A DNA stretch of 64,000 nt. It comes from CAVVKW01 sp963761705 (GTDB taxonomy: Bacteria > Verrucomicrobiota > Verrucomicrobiia > Chthoniobacterales > JAATET01). The stretch covers positions 124,001 to 188,000 of the forward strand of contig CAVXHK010000003.1 in assembly GCA_963761705.1 (NCBI GenBank), read 5' to 3'. The notes beneath the pieces are model-generated. The model saw only the letters and a program-made list of their open reading frames with translations. It searched no databases and had not been told where the DNA came from. The translations under genes were made by a program, and so were the position numbers. Shown piece after piece: positions 16,820 to 24,346 of this stretch. The first letter of the stretch is position 1; every line of letters begins with the position of its first letter.

Positions 16820-17677
16820 TTACCGGAACATGAGGACCGGCAGGTGGCAACTCCGGACCATGGCGGTGGTGGTGCTGCCGACGATAAGGTGGCGGATGCG
16901 CCCGTGGCCGTAGGCTCCCATGACGACGAGGTCGATGCCGTGGGTGGTGACGGCGTCGGCAATGACTTGCTCGGGGTCGCCGGGGATGCACTCGGTGGTG
17001 ACTTCGTAGCGGGCGTCGCGAAGTTTGGCGGCGGCGGCCTGGAGGTAATACTCCGCTTTTTCGTCGATTTTGCCGGCGCGGAGGAGGTGGCATTCGGTGT
17101 TCTGGAGAAGCGGTTGGTCGACGAGGAAGTCGATGGCTTTCTCGACGCTGGGTCCACCGTCGTAAGCGATGAGGAAGCGCTTGATGGGCTGGAACTCGCG
17201 GGAGGCGACAAGGACCGGGCGGATGCTGGCCCGGATGACGCGCTCGAGATTTGAGCCGAGGTGGAGGGTGGCGAAGTTGGCGGATTCGCCGCGTTTGCCC
17301 ATGACGACGAGGTCGGCCTTGGCTTCGAGGCGGGTGACGTTTTCGACGAGGGCGCCGTGTTGTTGCTCGGTGGTGACGTTGGGAATCCCGGCGGCGCGGA
17401 TGTGGCGCCGGGCTTCGGCGAGAATGGCCTTACCGCGCTCGCGGGCGACGCGGGCTTTGGTCTCTTCGAGGGTCACGAGTTCGCGCAGGAGGTCGTCGCT
17501 GGTGTCGGGGCCGAGGTTACCGCTGAGGTCGGCCACGTCGGCGTGCTCGCGGTGGTGGTCGAGCATGTGAAGGACGTGGACCGCGGCGTTGGGCGTGTGT
17601 TGGGCGGCCCAGGCGGTGTGGTCGTAGATGCTGGCGGCGTAGATGGAGCCGTCGGTGCAGGTGAGGATTTCGTTCAT
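16820..17677 (-). CDS. Tandem universal stress protein
   Basis: 285 aa with two UspA domains (about 1-145 and 150-285). Both carry the ATP-binding loop of G-x2-G-x9-G-S type: MGKRGESANFATLHLGSN in the first and MGAYGHGRIRHLIVGSTT in the second. Such proteins modulate stress survival through nucleotide binding. The gene follows the SulP transporter by 15 nt on the same strand, so the two are very likely an operon; SulP-Usp pairing suggests regulation of anion uptake by the Usp. Confidence 0.93.
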   Translation of the reverse strand: MNEILTCTDGSIYAASIYDHTAWAAQHTPNAAVHVLHMLDHHREHADVADLSGNLGPDTSDDLLRELVTLEETKARVARERGKAILAEARRHIRAAGIPNVTTEQQHGALVENVTRLEAKADLVVMGKRGESANFATLHLGSNLERVIRASIRPVLVASREFQPIKRFLIAYDGGPSVEKAIDFLVDQPLLQNTECHLLRAGKIDEKAEYYLQAAAAKLRDARYEVTTECIPGDPEQVIADAVTTHGIDLVVMGAYGHGRIRHLIVGSTTTAMVRSCHLPVLMFR

Positions 17678-17692
17678 GGCGTGAGGGAGGAA

Positions 17693-19177
17693 TTAATGAG
17701 CGGACAGCTTGTCGGCGGCGCCGGGTTTGTCGTGGATGGCGACGCGGTCGACGAGGGTGGCGCTGGCTTCGTTGAGGCCAATGACGTCGACGTCGGCGCC
17801 GTCGCGGCGAAATTTGAGGACCACTTTATCCAAGGCGGCGACGGAACTGATGTCCCAGAAATGCGCGGCGGTGACGTCAATTGTGACGTTCGAAACGACC
17901 TCGCGGAAGTCGAAGGCGCGGCCGAAGGCTCCGGCGGAGACGAAGAAGAGGTTGCCCTCGACGAAGTAGGTGCGGTGCTCACCGTCCTCGCTCAACTCGG
18001 TACCAATGCGCATGAGGAGAGCGGCTTTGCGGGCGAAGGAGATGGCGGACATGAGGATGCCGACGCCAACGCCGATGGCGAGGTTGTGCGTGATGACGAC
18101 CACGGCAACGGTCGTGATCATGACGAGGCTGGAGGTCTTCGGGTGGAGTCGAAGGTTGCGGAGTGAATCCCAGCTGAACGTGCCGATGGAGACCATGATC
18201 ATGACCGCGACGAGGGCGGCCATTGGAATGATCTTCACCCAGGCTCCAAAGACGACGATGAGAATGAGGAGGAAGACGCCCGAGCTGAAGGTGGAAAGAC
18301 GTCCGCGACCGCCGGATTTCACGTTGATCGTGGTCTGGCCGATCATGGCGCAGCCGGCCATGCCGCCGAAGAAGCCGGAGACAATGTTTGACGCGCCTTG
18401 GCCGACGCACTCGCGGTTTTTGTCGCTGTCGGTGTCGGTGTAATCGTCGACGAGTTGGGCGGTCATGAGCGATTCGAGCAAGCCGACGACGGTGATCGGG
18501 ATCGCGTAGGGGAAAATGATGGCGAGGGTCTCCCAGGTGAAGGGGATGTCCGGGAGGAGGAACATCGGGAGGGTCGATGGGAGTTTCCCGAGGTCGCCGA
18601 CGGTGCGGAGATCCATGCCGGCGAAGACGGAGATGATCGTGAGAACGACGATGCAGACCAGGGGCGACGGGATCGTTTTCGTGAAGCGGGGGAGGACGTA
18701 GATGATGGCGAGACCCCCGGCGACCATCGCGTACATGTGCCAGTTCTGACCGTGGAATTCGGGGAGTTGGGCCAGGAAAATAAGGATCGCGAGGGCGTTG
18801 ACGAAGCCGGTCATGACTGAGCGGGAGACGAAGCGAAGGGAATTGCCGAGGCGGAGAGCGCCGCAGATGATCTGGAGGACGCCGGTGAGGAGCGTGGCGG
18901 CGAGGAGGTATTGGAGGCCGTGGTCGCGGACGAGGGTGACCATGAGGAGCGCGGTCGCGGCGGTGGCGGCGGAGATCATGCCCGGGCGCCCGCCGACGAT
19001 GGCGGACGTGACGGCGATGCAGAAGCTAGCGTATAGGCCGACCTGGGGGTCGACCCCGGCGATGATCGAGAAGGCGATGGCCTCTGGGATGAGGGCGAGG
19101 GCGACGACGAGTCCGGCGAGGAGGTCCTTGGGGACGTTGCCGATCCAGTCTTTGCTGAGGTCTTGGGTGAAGGTCAT
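17693..19177 (-). CDS. SulP-family anion transporter with STAS domain
   Basis: 494 aa from ATG 19177 (MTFTQDLSKDWIGNVPKDLL); an in-frame extension upstream looks non-coding. About 10-12 membrane helices with the SulP signature LAGLVVALALIPEAIAFSII near the N-terminus, and a C-terminal STAS domain (about residues 405-485; NVTIDVTAAHFWDISSVAAL). Likely substrates are sulfate or bicarbonate; the short form resembles BicA-like or marine SulP proteins but specificity cannot be read from sequence. Co-transcribed with the downstream Usp gene. Confidence 0.92.
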   Translation of the reverse strand: MTFTQDLSKDWIGNVPKDLLAGLVVALALIPEAIAFSIIAGVDPQVGLYASFCIAVTSAIVGGRPGMISAATAATALLMVTLVRDHGLQYLLAATLLTGVLQIICGALRLGNSLRFVSRSVMTGFVNALAILIFLAQLPEFHGQNWHMYAMVAGGLAIIYVLPRFTKTIPSPLVCIVVLTIISVFAGMDLRTVGDLGKLPSTLPMFLLPDIPFTWETLAIIFPYAIPITVVGLLESLMTAQLVDDYTDTDSDKNRECVGQGASNIVSGFFGGMAGCAMIGQTTINVKSGGRGRLSTFSSGVFLLILIVVFGAWVKIIPMAALVAVMIMVSIGTFSWDSLRNLRLHPKTSSLVMITTVAVVVITHNLAIGVGVGILMSAISFARKAALLMRIGTELSEDGEHRTYFVEGNLFFVSAGAFGRAFDFREVVSNVTIDVTAAHFWDISSVAALDKVVLKFRRDGADVDVIGLNEASATLVDRVAIHDKPGAADKLSAH

Positions 19178-19260
19178 GTGGTCGGGCGTGAAGATCGAGC
19201 AGGGAGGGTGGGGGTTGGAGGTTTCATTGCAAGGGGGAAGTCCCGCGTGGGATCGGGTCA

Positions 19261-19304
19261 CGGGCTGGAAGCCCGGGACGGCAGTCTGGAAGCCTGCGCT
19301 CCCC
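19261..19304. repeat. Dispersed palindromic repeat, GGCTGGAAGCC family
   Basis: CGGGCTGGAAGCCCG followed by GCAGTCTGGAAGCCTGCGCT, two imperfect palindromes between sulP and hisC, ending six bases before the hisC stop. Same family as 43771, 55893, 59013 and 60672. Confidence 0.75.
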
Positions 19305-19309
19305 GGCGG

Positions 19310-20392
19310 TCAAAGAATTTCGCGGAGGGTGGCGATGAAGCGGCGATTTTCGTCCATCGTTCCAACGGAAACTCGGATCCAGGCGGGGAGGCCGTAGCCA
19401 CCCATGGGGCGGACGATGATGCCGCGCTTGAGCAGGGCTTGGAAGGCGGCGGGGCCGTCGCCGACGCGGAGGAGGACGAAGTTGGCGGAGCTGGGGACGT
19501 ATTCGAGGCCGAGGGAGGTGAATTCGTTTTCGAGATACGCGCGGCCTTCGTTGGTGAGGATCCGCGTTCGGTCGAGGTGGTCGGTGTCGTGGAGGGCAGC
19601 GAGGGCGGCCGTCTGCGCGAGGGAGTTGACGTTGAAGGGTTGGCGGGTCTTCAGGAGGAGGCCGGAGAGATGAGCGGAGGCGAGGGAGTAGCCGACGCGG
19701 AGGGCGGAGAGGCCGTGGATCTTGGAGAACGTGCGGAGAACGATGGCGTTCCGACCCACTTTCACGAATTTGAGCGTGTCGGGGGGGGTGTCGAGGTATT
19801 CGAAGTAGGCTTCATCGAAGACGACGGTGACGTCGTCGGGCACGCGGTCCATGAACGCGTCGATCTCGGCTTGGCCGACGAGGGTGCCGGTGGGGTTGTT
19901 CGGGTTCGCGAAGAAGATGAGGCGGGTGCGGGGGGTGATGGCGTCGAGGATGGCGTCGAGGTCGGCGCGGTAATCGGGGTCGGCGGTTTCGACGGTGGTC
20001 GCGCCGAAGAGCTGGGCGGTGAGTTTGTAACAAATGAACGCGTGGCGCGGCGCGATGATCTCGGTGGTTGGATCGAGGAAGGCGTGGGCGAGGAGTTCGA
20101 TGATCTCGTTGCTCCCGTTGCCGAGGACGACGTTTTCGAGGGCGAGACCGGTCTGTTCGGCGATGGCGGTGCGGAGCGCCCAGCCGCCGCCGTCGGGGTA
20201 GAGGTGGATCTGCGGGAGGGCGGCTTCGACGGCGGCGAGGCCGAGGGGAGAGGGGCCGAGCGGGTTCTCGTTGGACGCGAGCTTGATGATGTCGCCGGGC
20301 GAGAGGCCCATCTCGCGGGCGAGTTCTTCGATGGGCTTGCCGGTTTCGTAGGCGGTGAGGTTTTCGACGTAGTCGTGCGTGGGCGTGGACAT
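19310..20392 (-). CDS. hisC: Histidinol-phosphate aminotransferase
   Basis: 360 aa, class I/II PLP aminotransferase of the HisC type. Visible are the substrate-binding SNENPLGPSP near residue 40, GNGSNEIIELL, the PLP-contacting NPNNPTGT and FDEAYFEY, and the Schiff-base lysine in TFSKIHGLSALRVGY. Catalyses the glutamate-dependent transamination of imidazole acetol phosphate in histidine synthesis; some members also act on aromatic amino acids. Not clustered with other his genes here. Dispersed repeats lie at both ends (19261-19304 and 20424-20486). Confidence 0.9.
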   Translation of the reverse strand: MSTPTHDYVENLTAYETGKPIEELAREMGLSPGDIIKLASNENPLGPSPLGLAAVEAALPQIHLYPDGGGWALRTAIAEQTGLALENVVLGNGSNEIIELLAHAFLDPTTEIIAPRHAFICYKLTAQLFGATTVETADPDYRADLDAILDAITPRTRLIFFANPNNPTGTLVGQAEIDAFMDRVPDDVTVVFDEAYFEYLDTPPDTLKFVKVGRNAIVLRTFSKIHGLSALRVGYSLASAHLSGLLLKTRQPFNVNSLAQTAALAALHDTDHLDRTRILTNEGRAYLENEFTSLGLEYVPSSANFVLLRVGDGPAAFQALLKRGIIVRPMGGYGLPAWIRVSVGTMDENRRFIATLREIL

Positions 20393-20423
20393 GGATTTTT
20401 AAGTCAATACGGTTTTTACCATG

Positions 20424-20486
20424 AACGACACGAAGAGCGTGAAGGGAATGCCTTTTGTTTCACCCCTTCGTGGTCTTCGTGCCCGG
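20424..20486. repeat. Imperfect inverted repeat between divergent hisC and phosphoesterase
   Basis: Left arm contains CACGAAGAGCGTGAAGGG, right arm CCCTTCGTGGTCTTCGTG; about 16 of 21 positions pair. The loop holds GAATGCCTTTT, which resembles the inner palindrome of the 61871-61985 element, suggesting a related family. Confidence 0.6.
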
Positions 20487-20509
20487 CTTGGTTTAGATAT
20501 CGTCCCACC

Positions 20510-20953
20510 ATGTTGATTGCCGTCCTCGCCGATACTCACGACAAGTTGCCGGAGGTGGTGATGGCCGACGTGGCGAGGGCGGACGAGATCTGGCACCTGG
20601 GGGACGTGAAGGATCCGGCGATTCTCGGTCGGTTGGCGACGATCGGCGGGCCGGTGTCGGTGGTGAAGGGAAACCGCGATTCGTGCGCGGAGTGGCCGAG
20701 GGAGGTGAACCTCACGCGGGGCGGGCGGACGTTTCGATTGATTCACATCCCGCCGCCGCCGAGCAAGCTGGGGGCGGTCGATTTTTTGCTGCACGGGCAC
20801 ACGCACGTGCCACGCGATGAGGTCGTCAATGGCGTACGGGTGCTCAATCCCGGAACGGTCGGGAAGCCGAACAAGGGGGTGCGAGCAGGGTATGCGTGGT
20901 TGACGGTGTCCGAAAATGGAGTCGTGGACTGGCGGTTGGTGGCGTTGGGTTGA
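20510..20953 (+). CDS. YfcE-like metallophosphoesterase
   Basis: 147 aa from ATG 20510. Calcineurin-like phosphoesterase of the YfcE/MJ0936 group: metal ligands in LADTHD, WHLGDV, KGNRD and the C-terminal LLHGHTHVPR, with terminal NPGTVGKPNK. Divalent-metal phosphodiesterase or phosphatase of unknown physiological substrate. Divergent from hisC, sharing a 117-nt region that holds an imperfect inverted repeat. Confidence 0.92.
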   Translation: MLIAVLADTHDKLPEVVMADVARADEIWHLGDVKDPAILGRLATIGGPVSVVKGNRDSCAEWPREVNLTRGGRTFRLIHIPPPPSKLGAVDFLLHGHTHVPRDEVVNGVRVLNPGTVGKPNKGVRAGYAWLTVSENGVVDWRLVALG

Positions 20954-20993
20954 AGTGAATCTTGAACGGGAGGTCACGACGGGATGGGAAATT

Positions 20994-22204
20994 TTAATCC
21001 TCCGGTTTCTCGCCGGGGGGGCACATTTTGACGAGCTTCGGGTCGAAGCGAGCGAGGGTGTCAACGAGGTCGGTCTGGGCGGCCATGACGGTGTGGATAT
21101 CTTTGTAGACGCCGGGGACTTCGTCGATGCCCGCGCTGAGGAGGTCGACGCCGTGTTCGGCTAGGAGTTTCTTCGTGCCGCTCCACGTGAAGCTCTGCTT
21201 GGCCTGGGTGCGGCTCATGACGCGGCCCGCGCCGTGGGAGGCGCTGCGGAGCGAATCGGGTTGGCCCTTTCCGCGGACGAGGAAGCCGGGTGCGGTCATG
21301 GAGCCGGGGATGACGCCGAGGACGCCCTCGCCGGCTGGGGTCGCGCCTTTGCGGTGAACGATCAGTTCGCGGGATTCGCCGTCGATGGTGTGGGTCTCTT
21401 TCCACGCGAAATTGTGGTGATTTTCCACGTCGAGGATCGGTTTCTCGCCGAGGGCGCGGGCGATGTGGTGGTGGATGCACGCGTGGTTCGCGGCGGCGTA
21501 GCGGCCCATGAGATTCATGGCGGTCCAGTATTCCGCGCCGTCGGACTCGTCGAGCGGGAGCCAGGCGAGGTGCTTGAGGTTTTTGGGGAGCTCCGGGTGG
21601 CGGGCCGTGGCGCGCTTGCTGTATTCGGAGCAAATCTGCGCGCCGGTGCCGCGGGAGCCGCTGTGCGTGAGCAGGGCGACGTAATCACGCCCGGTGTCGA
21701 GGCCGAGGGTGGTGTTGGTCGCGGTGAAGGTGCCGAATTCCACGAAGTGATTGCCGCTTCCGCTGGTGCCGAGTTGGCCCCAGGCCTTGTCGCGGAGCTT
21801 GGCGGTGAGCGGGACGGCGGACCAGTCGGGGTCGTCCATGACGTCGTGGTCGCGGCGATCCTTGAAGGTCACGCCGACGCCGAAGCGGGTTTCGGCCTCG
21901 ATGATGTTGGCCAGACGGTCGCGTTGCCCGGCGATGAGGCTGGGTTTCAGGTCGTAGACGGTGAGACGCATGCGGCAGGCGATGTCGACCCCGACGGCGT
22001 AGGGGATGACGGCGTTGTCGGTGGCGAGCACTCCGCCGATCGGGAGACCGTAGCCGAGGTGGGCGTCGGGCATGAGGGCCCCGCGACGGCGACGGGAAGG
22101 CCGCAGGCGTTGGTCATCTGCTCGACGGCGTTGGCGTCGAGGTCGTGGCCCCATTGCCGCCAAGGAGCGGGGGTGGGGCGGGGGGTGAAGGTGGTGGTGG
22201 TCAT
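20994..22204 (-). pseudogene. rtcB: RtcB-family RNA ligase with a single-base frameshift
   Basis: RtcB joins 2',3'-cyclic phosphate or 3'-phosphate ends to 5'-OH RNA ends using GTP and Mn2+. The N-terminus (MTTTTFTPRPTPAPWRQWGH, start ATG 22204, ending NACGLPVAVAG) and the body (ALMPDAHLGYGLPIGGVLAT onward) are in different frames; one G/C missing at 22076-22082 (GGGCCCC) explains it. Active-site elements are intact: VGVDIACRM with the Mn-binding Cys, GTSGSGNHFVEF, THSGSRGTG, and SASHGAGRVMSR with the guanylylated His. About 403 aa when restored. Being in a homopolymer, the shift may be a read error. It follows the RlaP-like gene by 96 nt. Confidence 0.88.
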
Positions 22205-22300
22205 TGGATCGATCAGGGATTGGCCGCGAAAAGTCGCGGAAGGCTCAGGATCGGATGAGAAGAATTTCTTCTGCGCTTTGGCGGCATCAATTCCATGAGA

Positions 22301-23071
22301 TCAGGCTGCCGTGGGGAGGCAGTAATCTTGGAAGAATTGGTTGAGCTTTTCGCTGTCGGGTTGGGTGGGCTCGGCGGGGATGATTTGTTCCAACCGGGCA
22401 AGTTCGGTTTCGATGAAGTTGTGGAGTGCGGGGATGCGGCGTCCGAGGTCGAATTCTTCGCCGGCGCGTTTGCGGGCGACGAGCACGGCGACGTGGAAAC
22501 GCAGGTTGGCGTCCTCGAGCACGGTGTCGGTGAGGGTTTGGAAACGCATCGGGACGGGACCGAGACCGCGCTCGATCCAGCGGCACGCGAGGAGCGGGCG
22601 GAGGACGTAGAGGTATTTTTTGAGGCGGACGTCGTCCTTGCGAAGGGTGTCCCGGAAGTTGCCCCGGGCCATGCGAAGGTAGTGATGAAACAGGCGGGCG
22701 GGCGAACTGAACTCGGAGGCGAGCAGGCCGAAGACGAGCGCAAACGCCGGGTCGGCGCGGTAAACGACGGGGGATTTGATCCACTCGAGCAGAGAAGGGT
22801 TGGATTTGCGCAGGAGCTTAAGCGCCTTTCGCAGATCCCAGCCGGTGAGGTCGAGTTCGTCGGAGATGGGGACCTCGATCACGTCGCGGTGCTCATCGAC
22901 GGACAGATACCACTCGGGGGCGTGGGCGTAGATGAAGCGCACGTCGTAGTCGCTGTCGCGGGACGCGAAGCCCCAAGCCCGGCTGCCCGATTCGACTGCG
23001 AGGAGAACGTGGACGCCGTGGGCGCGCTCGATGCGGTCCAGGGCGGAGTGGATGGCGGCGTGAGATTTCAT
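22301..23071 (-). CDS. RlaP/YcgL-type nucleotidyltransferase, RNA repair partner of RtcB
   Basis: 256 aa. A polymerase-beta-fold nucleotidyltransferase: the motif ESGSRAWGFASRDSDYDVR gives the GS helix and the DxD metal site, and the rest is the helical domain of the PF10127 type (LRKSNPSLLEWIKSP, FHHYLRMARGN, KKYLYVLRPLLA). That family was named RlaP because it co-occurs with RNA ligases, including RtcB, in proposed RNA repair systems. Here it sits directly upstream of rtcB on the same strand, matching that context. Its chemistry on RNA (end-nucleotide addition or removal) is inference. Confidence 0.87.
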   Translation of the reverse strand: MKSHAAIHSALDRIERAHGVHVLLAVESGSRAWGFASRDSDYDVRFIYAHAPEWYLSVDEHRDVIEVPISDELDLTGWDLRKALKLLRKSNPSLLEWIKSPVVYRADPAFALVFGLLASEFSSPARLFHHYLRMARGNFRDTLRKDDVRLKKYLYVLRPLLACRWIERGLGPVPMRFQTLTDTVLEDANLRFHVAVLVARKRAGEEFDLGRRIPALHNFIETELARLEQIIPAEPTQPDSEKLNQFFQDYCLPTAA

Positions 23072-23129
23072 GGCTTCGGTTTCGCGGCTTTTGGAGTTCT
23101 AGGGTGCTGAGGTGGTGATGGTGGGAACG

Positions 23130-23167
23130 AAAAAAGCCCCGCTCGCGGTTGGCGAGCGGGGCTTTTT
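23130..23167. terminator. Strong bidirectional rho-independent terminator
   Basis: A run of A, then arms of about 11 bases (GCCCCGCTCGC paired with GCGAGCGGGGC) around a short loop, then a run of T. It works on either strand and lies between tRNA-Leu and the RNA-repair genes, all on the minus strand, so tRNA transcripts should mostly stop before rlaP-rtcB. Confidence 0.85.
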
Positions 23168-23333
23168 GGAAAGGTTCGGTTCTGGCTTTCGAAAATTAGC
23201 GGCTCGCGGTCGGTGCTCCGTCAAAAAATGAGCGGAGGTTGACACAATCCATGCTCCAAACGATGGGTCCGAGGACCGGCGCGGTTGGCGTCGTGGATGG
23301 GTGCGAAGCGGTCATTGAAATTCGTTGTCGAAG

Positions 23334-23417
23334 TGGTGCTCGGGGGGGGACTTGAACCCCCATGCCTTGCGGCACACGCCCCTCAAACGTGCGTGTCTGC
23401 CATTCCACCACCCGAGC
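23334..23417 (-). tRNA. tRNA-Leu (anticodon GAG)
   Basis: 84 nt on the minus strand with encoded CCA. The acceptor stem GCTCGGG pairs with its 3' strand before ACCA, and the D-arm reads TGGTGGAATGGCAGACACG, typical of leucine tRNAs. The anticodon stem CACGT/GCGTG holds loop TTGAGGG, anticodon GAG, decoding CUC/CUU. A long variable arm (GCCGCAAGGC region) marks a class II tRNA, and the T-arm carries GTTCAAG. Confidence 0.95.
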
Positions 23418-23453
23418 ATTTCCCGATGGGAGCGAGGAAACTGCCAGCGGTGG

Positions 23454-23484
23454 TTGACCGTGGCAAGTTAGAAATTTTTAAATA
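23454..23484 (+). promoter_or_regulatory. Putative sigma-70 promoter for rplU-rpmA
   Basis: TTGACC followed by a 17-18 base spacer and the AT-rich TTTAAATA, about 65 nt before the rplU ATG. It is the only AT-rich block between the tRNA and the ribosomal genes. Assigned by eye, not by a scored model. Confidence 0.4.
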
Positions 23485-23546
23485 TGCCTTGTTTCCGGGA
23501 TTGATCGGTGACACTTTCCCCAGCTCTCAAAGGCAGAGGATTCTTT

Positions 23547-23870
23547 ATGGCATACGCAATTATCAAAACGGGCGGCAAACAATACCGGGTCGCCGAGGGT
23601 GACACGATCGACGTGGAGAAGCTCGATGTGGAATCCGGGAAATCGATCGATTTGGACGTCATCATGTTCGCCGATGGCGACGACGTGCAGATCGGAGCGC
23701 CTTTTCTGGGAGACCGGATGGTTTCGGCGGAGGTTGTCGATCAGTTCAAGGGCGAGAAGGTGATCGCTTTCAAATACAAGCGCCGCAAGGGCTACCACCG
23801 GACGGTCGGACATCGCCGCCGTCTCACGAAACTCAAAATCACATCGTTGTCGGGCAAGTCGGACAGCTGA
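23547..23870 (+). CDS. rplU: Ribosomal protein bL21
   Basis: 107 aa from ATG 23547 (MAYAIIKTGGKQYRV), a universal L21 N-terminus; upstream in-frame codons are not part of the family. Binds 23S rRNA with L20. The C-terminus holds the basic KYKRRKGYHRTVGHRRRL stretch with the conserved R-x-GHR segment. Followed 17 nt later by rpmA, the usual L21-L27 operon. Confidence 0.97.
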   Translation: MAYAIIKTGGKQYRVAEGDTIDVEKLDVESGKSIDLDVIMFADGDDVQIGAPFLGDRMVSAEVVDQFKGEKVIAFKYKRRKGYHRTVGHRRRLTKLKITSLSGKSDS

Positions 23871-23887
23871 TTCAACCACTCTAAGTC

Positions 23888-24151
23888 ATGGCACATAAGA
23901 AGGGACAGGGAAGCGTCAAGAACGGTCGCGATAGCCGCAGTAAGCGGTTGGGCGTTAAAAAATTCGGCGGCGAGGTCGTCGGACCGGGAAATATCATCAT
24001 TCGCCAGCGGGGAACGAAGTTTCTGCCGGGTGCCAACGTCGGGCTGGGGCGCGACTACACGATCTGGTCGCTCGTCGATGGCCGGGTGAAGTTCGATCGC
24101 GCCGGTCGCCGCGTGAACGTCGAAATGGCTGAGACTGTCCCGGCGAACTAA
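23888..24151 (+). CDS. rpmA: Ribosomal protein bL27
   Basis: 87 aa. It begins MAHKKGQGSVKNGRDSRSKR, the conserved N-terminus that reaches the peptidyl-transferase centre; there is no Firmicutes-type cleavable leader. GNIIIRQRGTKFLPGANVG is the other family hallmark. Second gene of the L21-L27 operon; a terminator follows at 24208-24237. Confidence 0.97.
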   Translation: MAHKKGQGSVKNGRDSRSKRLGVKKFGGEVVGPGNIIIRQRGTKFLPGANVGLGRDYTIWSLVDGRVKFDRAGRRVNVEMAETVPAN

Positions 24152-24207
24152 GAAAGATTTCTCTTCAATCCGTTGCCGCGAGGCGGTGGGTTGTTTTGTT
24201 CAGGAAG

Positions 24208-24237
24208 AGCACCCGTTTCGGCGGGTGCTTTTCTTTT
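24208..24237 (+). terminator. Rho-independent terminator after rpmA
   Basis: Eight-base arms AGCACCCG and CGGGTGCT around a six-base loop, then TTTCTTTT. It lies 56 nt after the rpmA stop. Confidence 0.85.
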
Positions 24238-24249
24238 AAGGTGGGGCGG

Positions 24250-24290
24250 CACCCGACCTTCGGGATGGGCGCTTAGCGCTGGGTCGGGTG
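24250..24290. repeat. Intergenic inverted repeat upstream of deoA
   Basis: Nine-base arms CACCCGACC and GGTCGGGTG separated by 23 bases that contain their own small hairpin (GCGCTTAGCGC). It sits between the L27 terminator and the thymidine phosphorylase gene. It could be a dispersed palindromic element; no T-run follows. Confidence 0.55.
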
Positions 24291-24346
24291 GAGAATTATC
24301 CGCGAAATTCGTGTGATCCGTGGGTGAATGTCTCCATGGTGGTGTC

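Noticed and set aside
23196..23315. A 39-codon minus-strand frame between tRNA-Leu and the terminator (MTASHPSTTPTAPVLGPIVW...)
   Set aside because: No clear ribosome-binding site, composition is not distinctive, and it may just be the tRNA trailer. Not supported enough to annotate.
23334..23417. Attachment site for an integrative element at tRNA-Leu
   Set aside because: No integrase, no direct repeat of the tRNA 3' end and no cargo genes on either side; both flanks are housekeeping or RNA-repair genes.
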